Source: Streptomyces sp. MP131-18
Lineage (GTDB): Bacteria > Actinomycetota > Actinomycetes > Streptomycetales > Streptomycetaceae
Assembly (NCBI RefSeq): GCF_001984575.1
Contig: NZ_LZNS01000001.1
Location: 6,487,304 to 6,531,374, forward strand
Reading direction: 5' to 3'
DNA: 44,071 nt
Below, piece after piece: positions 9,135 to 16,460 of the stretch; within the stretch, counting starts at the first letter, position 1, and each line of letters opens with the position of its first letter. Below the pieces are notes generated by a model. That model was not told the origin of the DNA. It did not search any database and saw only the letters and a list, made by a program, of their open reading frames with translations. The position numbers and the translations under genes are program-made.

Positions 9135-10096
9135 CGGCCCTCCCCGGAGTAGTGGACCCAGTAGCGCGAGGTCCTGAAGAAGATCAGCGTGATGATGCCG
9201 ACCGCGATGACCAGCAGCCACGCCATCGCCGCGGCATAGCCGAGCTGACCGCCCTGGCCGAAGCCGCGTTGGTAGAGGTACAGCGTGTAGAACAACGTGG
9301 AGTTCGCCGGACCGCCGCGCCCGCCGGAAATGATGAACGCGGACGCGAAGACTTGGAAGGAGTTGATCGTTTCCAGTACCAGGTTGAAGAACAGCACCGG
9401 CGAGAGCATCGGCAGCGTGATCCGCGTGAACCGGCGCATCGGCCCGGCGCCGTCCACCTGCGCGGCCTCGTACAGCTCGTTCGGTATCTGCTTCAGACCG
9501 GCCAGGAAGATGACCATGGGTGCGCCGAACTGCCACACCGCCAGGAGGATCATCATCGGCATGGTCCGGCCCGGGTCGCCGACCCAGCCGCCGTTCCAGG
9601 TGCCGAAGTAGTCCCCGATGTCGTCGATGATGCCCTGGTCGTTGAACATCGCCTTCCACACGATGGCGATGGAGACGCTGGCGCCGATCAGTGACGGGGC
9701 GTAGAAAAGCGACCGGTAGGTGCCCTTGCCGCGCTTCCTGTTGTTCAGCAGCATCGCGACGCCGAGCGCGGCGGCCAGCTTGATCGGCGTTCCGACGATC
9801 GCGTACGTCAGCGTCACCTGGACCGAGTCCAGGAACCGCGGATCGTCGAAGAGGCGAGTGAAGTTCTCGGTGCCGATCCACTCACCGCCGCGGATGGGGT
9901 GGTAGTCGGTGAACGCCAGGTAGAGCGAGGCGATCATGGGCCCGGCCGTCAGGGCGATGAAGCCGAGCAACCACGGGGCGAGGAAGGCGTAACCGGCCCG
10001 GGTCTCGGCAGCCCGCCGCGACGGCCGCTTGTTCTGCGGCCGTCGCGCGGGCCCGCCGGCCCGAGTGGCCCGGGACGCCTCGTGCGTCACGGTCAT
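9131..10096 (-). CDS. Carbohydrate ABC transporter permease, MalF type
   Basis: A 321-residue permease with a long basic cytoplasmic N-terminus (about 1-30) and six predicted helices. The EAA loop is EAAQVDGAGPMRRFTRITLPML at about residues 215-236. It begins 46 bases after the binding-protein stop and overlaps the MalG-type gene by four bases. Together with the binding lipoprotein it forms a CUT1-family importer for an oligosaccharide. The substrate is unknown; nearby pectate lyase and DUF624 make a pectin-derived sugar worth testing. Confidence 0.93.
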   Translation of the reverse strand: MTVTHEASRATRAGGPARRPQNKRPSRRAAETRAGYAFLAPWLLGFIALTAGPMIASLYLAFTDYHPIRGGEWIGTENFTRLFDDPRFLDSVQVTLTYAIVGTPIKLAAALGVAMLLNNRKRGKGTYRSLFYAPSLIGASVSIAIVWKAMFNDQGIIDDIGDYFGTWNGGWVGDPGRTMPMMILLAVWQFGAPMVIFLAGLKQIPNELYEAAQVDGAGPMRRFTRITLPMLSPVLFFNLVLETINSFQVFASAFIISGGRGGPANSTLFYTLYLYQRGFGQGGQLGYAAAMAWLLVIAVGIITLIFFRTSRYWVHYSGEGR

Positions 10097-10142
10097 GTGC
10101 TGGTTCCGTTCGGGGGAGTCGTCGTCACGGGGCGGGTGGCGT

Positions 10143-11453
10143 TCAGTAGGTCACCAGCAGGTTCGGCGCCTCGCCGAACCAGCGCTCGACGAACTCGTCC
10201 GTGTCGATCTGCCGGAAGCCGAACTCCTGCGCCAGCACCTCGACGTACTCCGTCTCCAGGGCGCCGAAGCCCTCCGGCTGGACCGGAACGGTGGCGGTCG
10301 CGTGCCCCTCGTCCCGCACCCGCTGCTCGTACTCCATGACCCGCGCGTCCAGGCTGCCCTCCTCGACGTTCAGCGCGTCCAGCCGGCCCTGGGAGGACGG
10401 CACACCCAGGTCGGTGCCGATGATCTCGCCGGCCTCGGGGGAGTTGATGAGGAAGTCGATCAGCTGCGCGGCCTCTTCGGGATGATCGGTGTTCGCACCC
10501 ATGGAGAGCTGCATGGTCGGCTTGAAGAACATGTGCTTCTGGCCGTCCGCGCCCGAGGGCACCGGCATCAGCTGCATGTTCTCGGTGCCGAGGTCGGCGG
10601 AGTAGCCGTGCAGGAAGTTGTCCCAGTGGAATTCCACCGCGGCCTCACCGCTGGTGAACCCGCCCTTCGGCAGCAGCTGCTCGGTCCGCTCGGCGGGGAA
10701 GGTGAGGTCCTCGGGCTCGCGCAGCTCGTCCGTGCTGGAGATGAACGTGCGCATGTCCTCCTCGTCGAAGTTCATCTCGCCGTTCTCGGAGAACGGCTCG
10801 ATGCCCTGCTGGACGAGGTGCTGCATGAAGAACCACCAGACCATCGTGTAGTCCGTGGCGCCGTACACCGGGGGGTCCATGTCCGCGCCGGCCGCGGTGA
10901 CCTCGGCAAGGAAGTCGTGGTACTCGTCCCACGTGTAGTCCCAGTCCGGTATCTCGACACCGAGCTCGGCCAGCAGGTCCGGGTTGTAGAGCAGGGCGAG
11001 GGTGTTGGTGCCGGTGGGAATGGCCACCAGCTGCTCGTTCACCTCGCCGGAGGCGATCAGCTCCTCGTCGATCTGGGAGACGTCGAGCGCGCCGCCGTCC
11101 GTGAACTCGGACATGTCGTACAGCAGGCCGTTGTTCGCGTATTCGAGCAGGCGCGAGGCGTCCATCTGAATGACATCGGGCAGCTCGGCGGACGTGGCGT
11201 CCGTGCTGCGCTGCGTCCAGTAGTCCTGGAATTCGCCGAAGCTGGTCTGCACCTCGATATCCGGGTTTTCCTGCTCGAAAAGGTCGATGGCCGCCTCGTA
11301 GCGCTCGGATCGCTCGGCGCCGCCCCACCAGGTGAAGTTGAGCGTGACCTTTCCGTCATCGCCGCCGTCGCCATCGGAGCCGCATGCGGTGAGTGCCAGC
11401 GAACCAACGAGGGCCAGGGTCAGACCGCGCGTCGCGGTCTTTCTGATCGACAT
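10143..11453 (-). CDS. Sugar-binding lipoprotein of the ABC transporter
   Basis: A 436-residue extracellular solute-binding protein (family 1). It has a basic n-region, a hydrophobic stretch and the lipobox LTAC, with lipidation on the Cys at about residue 24, then a Gly/Asp-rich linker. Fold markers include VTLNFTWWGG, the hinge-near FKPTMQLSMGANTDHPEEAAQLIDFLINSPEA, and WDYTWDEYHDFL. The start is chosen at MSIRKTATRG because GGGAGG precedes it; a start 36 bases upstream is less likely. First gene of the four-gene importer operon, behind a LacI-type operator. Confidence 0.92.
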   Translation of the reverse strand: MSIRKTATRGLTLALVGSLALTACGSDGDGGDDGKVTLNFTWWGGAERSERYEAAIDLFEQENPDIEVQTSFGEFQDYWTQRSTDATSAELPDVIQMDASRLLEYANNGLLYDMSEFTDGGALDVSQIDEELIASGEVNEQLVAIPTGTNTLALLYNPDLLAELGVEIPDWDYTWDEYHDFLAEVTAAGADMDPPVYGATDYTMVWWFFMQHLVQQGIEPFSENGEMNFDEEDMRTFISSTDELREPEDLTFPAERTEQLLPKGGFTSGEAAVEFHWDNFLHGYSADLGTENMQLMPVPSGADGQKHMFFKPTMQLSMGANTDHPEEAAQLIDFLINSPEAGEIIGTDLGVPSSQGRLDALNVEEGSLDARVMEYEQRVRDEGHATATVPVQPEGFGALETEYVEVLAQEFGFRQIDTDEFVERWFGEAPNLLVTY

Positions 11454-11536
11454 GTAGAGCCTCCCTGCTCTGCCATTGCGTAACAGCACTTCAGGAGCGG
11501 TGTCATAGCCTTTTCAGCCCCCTGCGGCACCCGAAG

Positions 11537-11573
11537 TGAATCGTTACAATACCGTCGGGGTCGGCGGGGGCAA
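11537..11573 (-). promoter_or_regulatory. Promoter and LacI-type operator of the sugar importer
   Basis: On the minus strand a -35-like TTGCCC (complement of 11568-11573), 16 bases, then -10 TATTGT (complement of 11546-11551). The LacI/cre-like dyad TGTAACGATTCA (complement of 11537-11548), with a central CG, overlaps the -10. This fits repression by a LacI-family protein; no lacI gene is in the window. Confidence 0.6.
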
Positions 11574-11964
11574 CCGGACAGCGGGTAACTTTTCGGAAAC
11601 GTCGGCGAGGGCTTTTCCGCCCACTTCCGCGACGTCTGCGCACGGCCGGGCCGGCCGGTGTGCCCGTACGGCGTCACCGGCCGTTCGTCACCGGCCTGTT
11701 CCTCACCGCGTCACGCGGCGGGCCGCGGGCCGCGTCGGCTCCGCCCTTCCCTCCCGTCGGCGTGCCCGGCGGTCTGCCTGCTTCGCCCGCGACCGCAAGT
11801 CCCGGCGGCGGCGCGGGGTCTCGCGCGCCGGGCCGGTCCGCGGCCGTCCCGCCCGCCGGGACGGCCCGTTCGTCCTGGGCGTCCCGCGGCGAGGGCCGCG
11901 GCTCTGCGGCTCATCCGGTGCTCCTTTGTTTCCCGGACGAGGGGGTCCGTCTGAAGTACGTGCG

Positions 11965-11976
11965 TGAATCGATTCA
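11965..11976. promoter_or_regulatory. Perfect palindrome TGAATCGATTCA, LacI-type operator candidate
   Basis: A 12-bp perfect dyad with a central CG, sharing TGAATCG with the site in the importer promoter (11537-11548). On the minus strand it lies about 50 bases upstream of an AAAGGAG-ATG (start at 11914). It also lies downstream of a possible promoter TTGACT-N18-CACACT (complement of 12034-12063). It looks like a regulated start whose gene has gone. Confidence 0.5.
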
Positions 11977-12086
11977 TTCGCATGGCGGACATGACTGCCA
12001 TGCAGCCGCAGCAAGCGCTTTCGGCTGCACCGGAGTGTGGCAACGGACGATTGGTTAAGTCAAGACTTGTGCAACCCCGTGTGAAC

Positions 12087-12352
12087 ATGCATGCGGATGA
12101 CCGGGCGCGCCTGCTCGACCGTCTCGGCCGTGCCGGATGCGTCCGTCGCGTGCCCGCCGCGTCCGACCGCCGCCGGGTCGTGGTCGAGCCCACCGTGGAC
12201 GGGCGGTCGAAGGCCGGGGGAGTTCTGCACGGGCATGGGGGAGCGGACGATGGCCGTCCTCGTCGGATTCGGAACGCGAACTCGCGGTGGTCCTCCGCTT
12301 CGTGACCACCGGACGTGACGCCACCCGCGCCGAAGCGGAACGCCTGCGGGGC
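12087..12352 (+). pseudogene. MarR-family regulator remnant with frameshifts
   Basis: The C-terminal half of a MarR regulator can be read only by changing frame at least twice. Frame 1 (12087-12218) gives LLDRLGRAGCVRRVPAASD and RRRVVVEP, the recognition helix-wing of MarR proteins. Frame 2 (about 12220-12270) gives FCTGMGERTMAVLVGF. Frame 3 (12269-12352) gives ELAVVLRFVTTGRDATRA and AEAERLRG, the usual C-terminal helix. The N-terminal dimerisation part and first DNA-binding helices are missing; an in-frame stop lies just upstream. Codon bias within each piece is Streptomyces-like, so decay is recent. It could instead be sequencing error plus a deletion, but the missing N-terminus argues for a true pseudogene. 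Confidence 0.72.
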
Positions 12353-12380
12353 GGGGGAGTAGCGCCGCGGCGGGGCTCGT

Positions 12381-13283
12381 TCAGCCGGTGGGTGCCGTCC
12401 GGGGGCGTGGGGCGGGCCGGCCGTCCGCGGGGGGCGCGGTCGGCTCCGGGGGCGCGCCGAAGCGGGCCAGGTAGTGCCAGACCTTCTTCAGCGCCTGCGG
12501 GTCGTACCGGCCGGTCGCGGCGGCCTCGCCGATGGTGCGCGGGACGAGGAGCCCGTTCACGGCGATTTCCGCGCCCAGGTCCACGAACTCGGGCCCGCGG
12601 AAGTCCGGATGCCGCCGCAGCTCCGCCACCGTCAGCCGGTACCCGCCGTGCCACTCCACCGGGCAGGGCAGCAGCCGGGCCGCCGCCTCCACGGCCGTTC
12701 CGCGGTGGCACGGGTCGAGGACCAGCGCCTCCACGTCGCGGCCGAGCCGTACGCCGCCGTGAATCTGCGCCTCGATGTGGCCGTCCAGCACGTCGAAGCC
12801 GTCCGCGGCGGCCCGTTCGGCGAGCGCGAAGCGGGCGGCGACGCCGAACGCGGACGGGCCCGCCGAACTGTCCGGGTAGCAGAACGTCGCCCGCGGCAGT
12901 ACCCCGGCCGTCAGCCGGAAGTGCGCCGAGCCGAACCGCGGTGCCGCGCCGACGCTCAGGCGCGCGACGTTCAGCCCGCCGTAGACGGGCCGTTCCCGTG
13001 CGGGGGCATGGTCGTAGGCGCCGCCGAAGATCCGGCTCTCCCAGTGCCAGCGGTCGCCCCCCGGGCGGGCGGTGAGCCCGCCGTTGCTCGTGCCGGTCAC
13101 GAACTGCGACAGGTAGACGCCGTCCGCCGCGAGCCGTTCCAGGATGGCCCGGCCGCCCGAGAACCGGTCGGGATGAAAGTTCATCGTCACGCGCAGGCCG
13201 CAGCCGAGAGGCCCGCCCGCCGACCGGGCAGCGACGTCGCGCAGCGCCCTGTCCTGCGCCGAACCGGGGATGAAGCCGCTCAT
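12381..13283 (-). CDS. DUF3626 family protein
   Basis: A 300-residue cytoplasmic protein matching the DUF3626 pattern as I know it: SAQDRALRDVAAR, TMNFHPDRF, VYLSQFVTGTSNGGLTA, WESRIFGGAYD and PRFGSAHFRLTAGVL. A conserved basic/aromatic segment VEWHGGYRLTVAELRRHPDFRGPE follows. The function of the family is unknown; some members sit beside toxin-like or polymorphic genes. The start MSGFIPGS (13281-13283) is chosen because family proteins begin like this and because a CACACT -10-like element lies six bases upstream. It is divergent from the thioredoxin-reductase-like gene. The Pro-rich tail (last ~25 residues) is low complexity. Confidence 0.78.
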   Translation of the reverse strand: MSGFIPGSAQDRALRDVAARSAGGPLGCGLRVTMNFHPDRFSGGRAILERLAADGVYLSQFVTGTSNGGLTARPGGDRWHWESRIFGGAYDHAPARERPVYGGLNVARLSVGAAPRFGSAHFRLTAGVLPRATFCYPDSSAGPSAFGVAARFALAERAAADGFDVLDGHIEAQIHGGVRLGRDVEALVLDPCHRGTAVEAAARLLPCPVEWHGGYRLTVAELRRHPDFRGPEFVDLGAEIAVNGLLVPRTIGEAAATGRYDPQALKKVWHYLARFGAPPEPTAPPADGRPAPRPRTAPTG

Positions 13284-13349
13284 CCGGGCAGTGTGCCCGA
13301 GCGTCCGAGGACGGCGCACGCCCTTTGCGCGCCACCGCCCCGTGTGGAG

Positions 13350-13366
13350 GTTGCCGGAGTGGCAAC
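13350..13366. promoter_or_regulatory. GTTGCC dyad in the divergent promoter region
   Basis: GTTGCC-GGAGT-GGCAAC perfect inverted repeat, followed by a third half-site GTTGC at 13371-13375. It lies between the DUF3626 gene and the flavoprotein gene, a likely operator for one or both. The binding protein is unknown. Confidence 0.45.
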
Positions 13367-13424
13367 GTGTGTTGCTCTCCGGGGAGCCGTCCCGCAGCAT
13401 CGGCAGGGAACGGAGGTATCACTC

Positions 13425-14429
13425 ATGTCCGAAGCAACCCCGCGGGAATTCCCGGCATCCAAGCGTTACGACGTCGTGGTCATCGGCGGTGGCGCCGCCG
13501 GGTTGAGCGGTGCGCTCGCCCTCGCCCGCGCCCGGCGTTCCGTGCTCGTCGTCGATGCGGGGCGCCCCCGCAACGCCCCGGCCGACGGCGTCCACACCTA
13601 CCTGGGCCGGGAAGGGACCCCGCCCGCCCAGCTGCTCGCCCGCGGCCGCGCCGAGGTGACCGGTTACGGGGGTGAGATCGTCGCCGGCACCGTCACCGGG
13701 GCCGAGCGCCTGCCCGGCGGGGACTTCCGCGTCGTGCTCGGCGGCGGCGCGCACGTCGCGGCGTCCCGGCTGCTGGTGACCACCGGCCTGCGCGACGAAC
13801 TGCCCGAGGTGCTTGGCGTGGCGGAACGGTGGGGCCGGGAAGTGCTGCACTGCCCCTACTGCCACGGCTGGGAGGTGCGCGACGCGGCGATCGGCGTGCT
13901 GGCCACCGGGCCCGCCGCCGTGCACCAGGCCCTGCTGTGGCGGCAGTGGAGCCCGCACATCACGCTGTTCCTGCACACCGCGCCCGAGCCGGGCGAGGCC
14001 GGGCGCGAACAGCTCGCGGCGCGCGGCATCTCCGTCGTCGAGGGGCCGGTGGCGCGCCTGGACATCACACGGGACCGGCTCACCGGCGTCGTGCCGGCCG
14101 CCGGGCCCACCGTCCCGTGCGACGCCCTGGCGGTCGCCCCCCGCTTCACCGCCCGCGCCGACCTCCTCGCCCCGCTCGGCCTGCGCGCCACGGACGTGGA
14201 ACGGGACGGGCACGTGATCGGCAGCCACGTCGCCGCCGACCCCATGGGCGCCACGGAGGTGCCCGGCGTGTGGGTCGCGGGCAACGTGGCGAACGTGACC
14301 CAGCAGGTCATCGGCGCCGCCGACGCCGGCGTGCGCGCCGGCGCGGCCATCAACGCCGACCTGATCGACGAGGAGACCCGGCGGGCCGTCGCCGCGCACC
14401 GCGCGGGCGGCGGCGCCCGCGCCGCCTGA
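13425..14429 (+). CDS. Thioredoxin-reductase-like FAD disulfide oxidoreductase
   Basis: A 334-residue FAD enzyme of the low-Mr thioredoxin reductase family. The FAD fold VVVIGGGAAGLSGALALARA is at about 17-36, and the redox pair Cys143-Pro-Tyr-Cys146 lies in CPYCHGWE. A C-terminal FAD segment VWVAGNVANVTQQVIGAADAG closes the fold. The NADPH-binding glycine motif expected near residue 155-165 is replaced by GVLATGPAAVHQA, which resembles small-molecule dithiol oxidases (gliotoxin/holomycin type) as well as uncharacterised actinobacterial relatives. GGAGG eight bases before the ATG fixes the start. No thioredoxin gene is adjacent. The partner disulfide is unknown. Confidence 0.85.
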   Translation: MSEATPREFPASKRYDVVVIGGGAAGLSGALALARARRSVLVVDAGRPRNAPADGVHTYLGREGTPPAQLLARGRAEVTGYGGEIVAGTVTGAERLPGGDFRVVLGGGAHVAASRLLVTTGLRDELPEVLGVAERWGREVLHCPYCHGWEVRDAAIGVLATGPAAVHQALLWRQWSPHITLFLHTAPEPGEAGREQLAARGISVVEGPVARLDITRDRLTGVVPAAGPTVPCDALAVAPRFTARADLLAPLGLRATDVERDGHVIGSHVAADPMGATEVPGVWVAGNVANVTQQVIGAADAGVRAGAAINADLIDEETRRAVAAHRAGGGARAA

Positions 14430-14434
14430 GGGCC

Positions 14435-15007
14435 CTACGCGCTGCCGACCGCGTCCGGGTCCTGGCCGGCGCCCGGTGCGGCGCCGGAGGCCGCACCGCC
14501 GCCGGGGGCCAGCCGGGAGAGCAACTGCGCGCGGTGCAGCTCGGCGACCGGCGCGGTCAGATCGGGATGCCGCAGGAGCGCCGCGGCCCGCCGGTCACGT
14601 TCCGCGGGGTCGGTCAGCCGCCGGAACTCGACCGCGGACGAGCTGGCGTGCGCGCCGCGGGCCACCGTCGCAACGGCCCGTTCCGCCAGGGCGGCCGAGG
14701 TCAGCAGGCACGCGGCCCAGCTCGCGACCGCCTCGTCCACCCAGGTGCGCCAGGCGAAATCCGCGCCGTCGAGCAGCACGGTGTCCGCCCCGACCACCCA
14801 GTCGAGGTGCGCCGAGCCGCCGGGGCCCGCGAGCGCGACCAGCGCGGCGTCCAGCTCCGTCGGATACCGGAGCCAGGCGGCCACGGTGACGGCCTGCCGC
14901 GCCTGCACCTCCGCCAGGACCTCGGCCAGCGGCCCGTCCGCGGCCGGGTAGGCGCGCAGCAGCCACTGGGTGGTGGCCGCGATCACGGGTGAGAGATCGG
15001 CGCACAC
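14435..15007 (-). CDS. Uncharacterised Ala-rich protein
   Basis: A 190-residue protein that I do not recognise. It is largely helical, Ala-rich, with Trp-containing segments (TTQWLLRAY, AHLDWVVGADTVLLDGADFAWRTWVDEAVASWAACLL) and a Gly/Ala-rich C-terminal 25 residues. It has no signal peptide or clear membrane helix. GTG start with GGGAGGAAG about seven bases upstream. Strong third-position G/C supports a real gene. It converges closely (5 bp) on the flavoprotein gene with no room for a terminator, so the two mRNAs overlap at their 3' ends. Confidence 0.65.
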   Translation of the reverse strand: MCADLSPVIAATTQWLLRAYPAADGPLAEVLAEVQARQAVTVAAWLRYPTELDAALVALAGPGGSAHLDWVVGADTVLLDGADFAWRTWVDEAVASWAACLLTSAALAERAVATVARGAHASSSAVEFRRLTDPAERDRRAAALLRHPDLTAPVAELHRAQLLSRLAPGGGAASGAAPGAGQDPDAVGSA

Positions 15008-15202
15008 GGACGACTTCCTCCCGATCCGGCGTGCGTAGGGCGTACGGGTGACAAACGCCAGCCAGGGTAGTCGCTCGGCCGCGCGCCACTCTCACCCGAA
15101 TGGCCGCGGGCCATGTGCGCCGCCCGGGGCGGCGGCGGACAGTGGCGACTGAGGCGCGCGGGCGCCCCGGGGCCTCGCCCCGTTCACTCAAGTGGAGTTG
15201 CC

Positions 15203-15724
15203 ATGCGAGCAGTCCGAACAGCAGCGATCACCCTGGCCGCCCTGTGCCTGGCCGGTTCCCCCGCGGGCCTCGCCCACGCGCAGGACAACGTCTCCGCCGA
15301 GGACGAGACGTTCGTCACAAGCGCACACCAGTCCAATCTGGCGGAGATCGCCGCGGGTCAGGACGCGGGTGAGAACGCGACCACCCAGTGCGTCAAGAAC
15401 GTCGGCGCCGCCCTGGTGCGCGACCACACGCGTCTGGACGAGGCGCTCACCGAGCTGGCCGACCAGTTCGGCATACCGCTGCCCGACGCCCCCACCGAGG
15501 AGCAGCAGCGGCAGCTCGCCGAGGTCCGGGCCGAGGCGGGCACACCGGCGTACGACGAGAAGTGGCTCCTCACCCAGGCCGCCGCCCACGAGGCGACGCT
15601 GGCCCTCATCGACCGCGAGCTGGACGCCGGCACGAACGCGGACGTCAAGGCAGCCGCCGAGGCGGCCCGTCCGGTCGTGGAAATGCACCTGGAGATGGTG
15701 CGCGACGGCGTCTGCCACGACTGA
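15203..15724 (+). CDS. Secreted DUF4142 protein
   Basis: A 173-residue exported protein. The signal peptide is about residues 1-28, ending GLAHA/QDNVS. The mature part shows the DUF4142 four-helix pattern: FVTSAHQSNLAEIAAGQDAGENA, VKNVGAALVRDHTRLDEAL, LLTQAAAHEATLALIDRELDAG and a final helix to HLEMVRDG. DUF4142 domains have a ferritin/hemerythrin-like fold; the function is unknown. GGAG six bases before the ATG sets the start. A hemerythrin-domain gene follows in the same direction. Two Cys (one near Gln-Cys-Val-Lys, one at the C-terminus) could form a disulfide. Confidence 0.85.
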   Translation: MRAVRTAAITLAALCLAGSPAGLAHAQDNVSAEDETFVTSAHQSNLAEIAAGQDAGENATTQCVKNVGAALVRDHTRLDEALTELADQFGIPLPDAPTEEQQRQLAEVRAEAGTPAYDEKWLLTQAAAHEATLALIDRELDAGTNADVKAAAEAARPVVEMHLEMVRDGVCHD

Positions 15725-15738
15725 AGCCCGATGTTTTC

Positions 15739-15769
15739 CGCGCGCCCCCGCCGGATACCCGGGCGCGCG
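15739..15769 (+). terminator. Hairpin between DUF4142 and hemerythrin genes
   Basis: CGCGCGCCC (15739-15747) pairs with GGGCGCGCG (15761-15769), loop 13 bases, no T-tract. The same stretch includes GTTT-N16-GGATAC (15733-15758), which resembles a stress-sigma promoter, so its role is ambiguous. Confidence 0.45.
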
Positions 15770-15816
15770 ACGCGTCGCGCACACGCGCCCTCACGCACGT
15801 CGAAGGAGACAGCACC

Positions 15817-16377
15817 ATGGGACACGGCGGAGACATCATCAGGGAACTGACCACGGACCACGGGGAGGTGGAGGACGTCTTCCGGGAGATCGAGGCGCTT
15901 CCGCCGGGGCACGAGGCGCGCAAGGAACTGGCGGACCGGGCCACGATCGAGCTGGTGCGGCACTCCGTCGCGGAGGAGGCGTACCTCTACCCGGCCGTGC
16001 GGGAGCACGTGCCGGACGGGGGCCGCATCGCGGACAAGGAGATCGACGACCACGCCACCGCCGAGGAGATCATGAAGGCCCTGGAGGGCCACGGCGCCTC
16101 GGAGCCGGAGTTCGACCGGCTGATCGGCCGGCTGATGCTGGAGATCCGCGAACATATCCGCGACGAGGAGGAGAACCTCTTCCCCATGCTGCGGCAGGCA
16201 TGCTCGCAGGACCAGCTCGAGGAGCTGGGCGACAAGGCCCGCCGCGCCAAGTCCATGGCGCCCACCCGGCCGCACCCCTCGGCCCCCGACCGGCCGCCGT
16301 TCAACAAGCTGCTTGCGCCCGGTGCCGGGCTCGTGGACCGGGCGCGCGACGCGCTGAGCGGCCGCGGCAAGGACTGA
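15817..16377 (+). CDS. Hemerythrin domain protein
   Basis: A 186-residue cytoplasmic protein. The HHE four-helix domain covers about 1-145, with candidate iron ligands His15 (LTTDHGEVEDVF), His49/Glu53 (VRHSVAEEAYLYP), His in DDHATAEE, and His/Glu in REHIRDEEENLFP. Such domains bind a di-iron site and sense or carry oxygen, NO or peroxide. The C-terminal 40 residues are Pro-rich and disordered. GAAGGAGA before the ATG fixes the start. Grouped with a DUF4142 gene, a pairing that suggests stress response. Confidence 0.9.
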   Translation: MGHGGDIIRELTTDHGEVEDVFREIEALPPGHEARKELADRATIELVRHSVAEEAYLYPAVREHVPDGGRIADKEIDDHATAEEIMKALEGHGASEPEFDRLIGRLMLEIREHIRDEEENLFPMLRQACSQDQLEELGDKARRAKSMAPTRPHPSAPDRPPFNKLLAPGAGLVDRARDALSGRGKD

Positions 16378-16391
16378 AACCAGGGTCCGCC

Positions 16392-16443
16392 CCGCCCCGC
16401 GCGCTCCTCCCGTGCCTCCCCGCGCCGGGAGCGCACGGGGCGG
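16392..16443. terminator. Long hairpin between convergent hemerythrin and Nudix genes
   Basis: A 16-bp stem (16392-16407 with 16428-16443; 15 Watson-Crick pairs and one mismatch/wobble) with a 20-base loop. It can act for both convergent genes. Confidence 0.65.
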
Positions 16444-16460
16444 GGGCCCACGCCCCCGGC

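Larger units (their letters stand above)
11454..12084. other. Gene-free stretch rich in dyads upstream of the importer
   Basis: No convincing gene was found. It contains the importer promoter, the palindrome at 11965-11976, AAGCGCTT at 12013-12020, an inverted repeat TGCAGCCG/CGGCTGCA (12001-12008/12022-12029), and AAGTCAAGACTT at 12057-12068. A 67-codon Arg-rich reading frame on the minus strand (11711-11914) has AAAGGAG before its ATG but poor Streptomyces third-position bias. It may be the decayed start of a lost gene. Confidence 0.5.

Noticed and set aside
11711..11914. A 67-codon Arg-rich gene on the minus strand
   Set aside because: Good AAAGGAG but third-position bias is poor and no family is recognisable; kept only as a possible remnant.
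11660..12058. Plus-strand frames in the gene-poor region
   Set aside because: No ribosome-binding site, low-complexity Pro/Arg/Gly translations, no family pattern.
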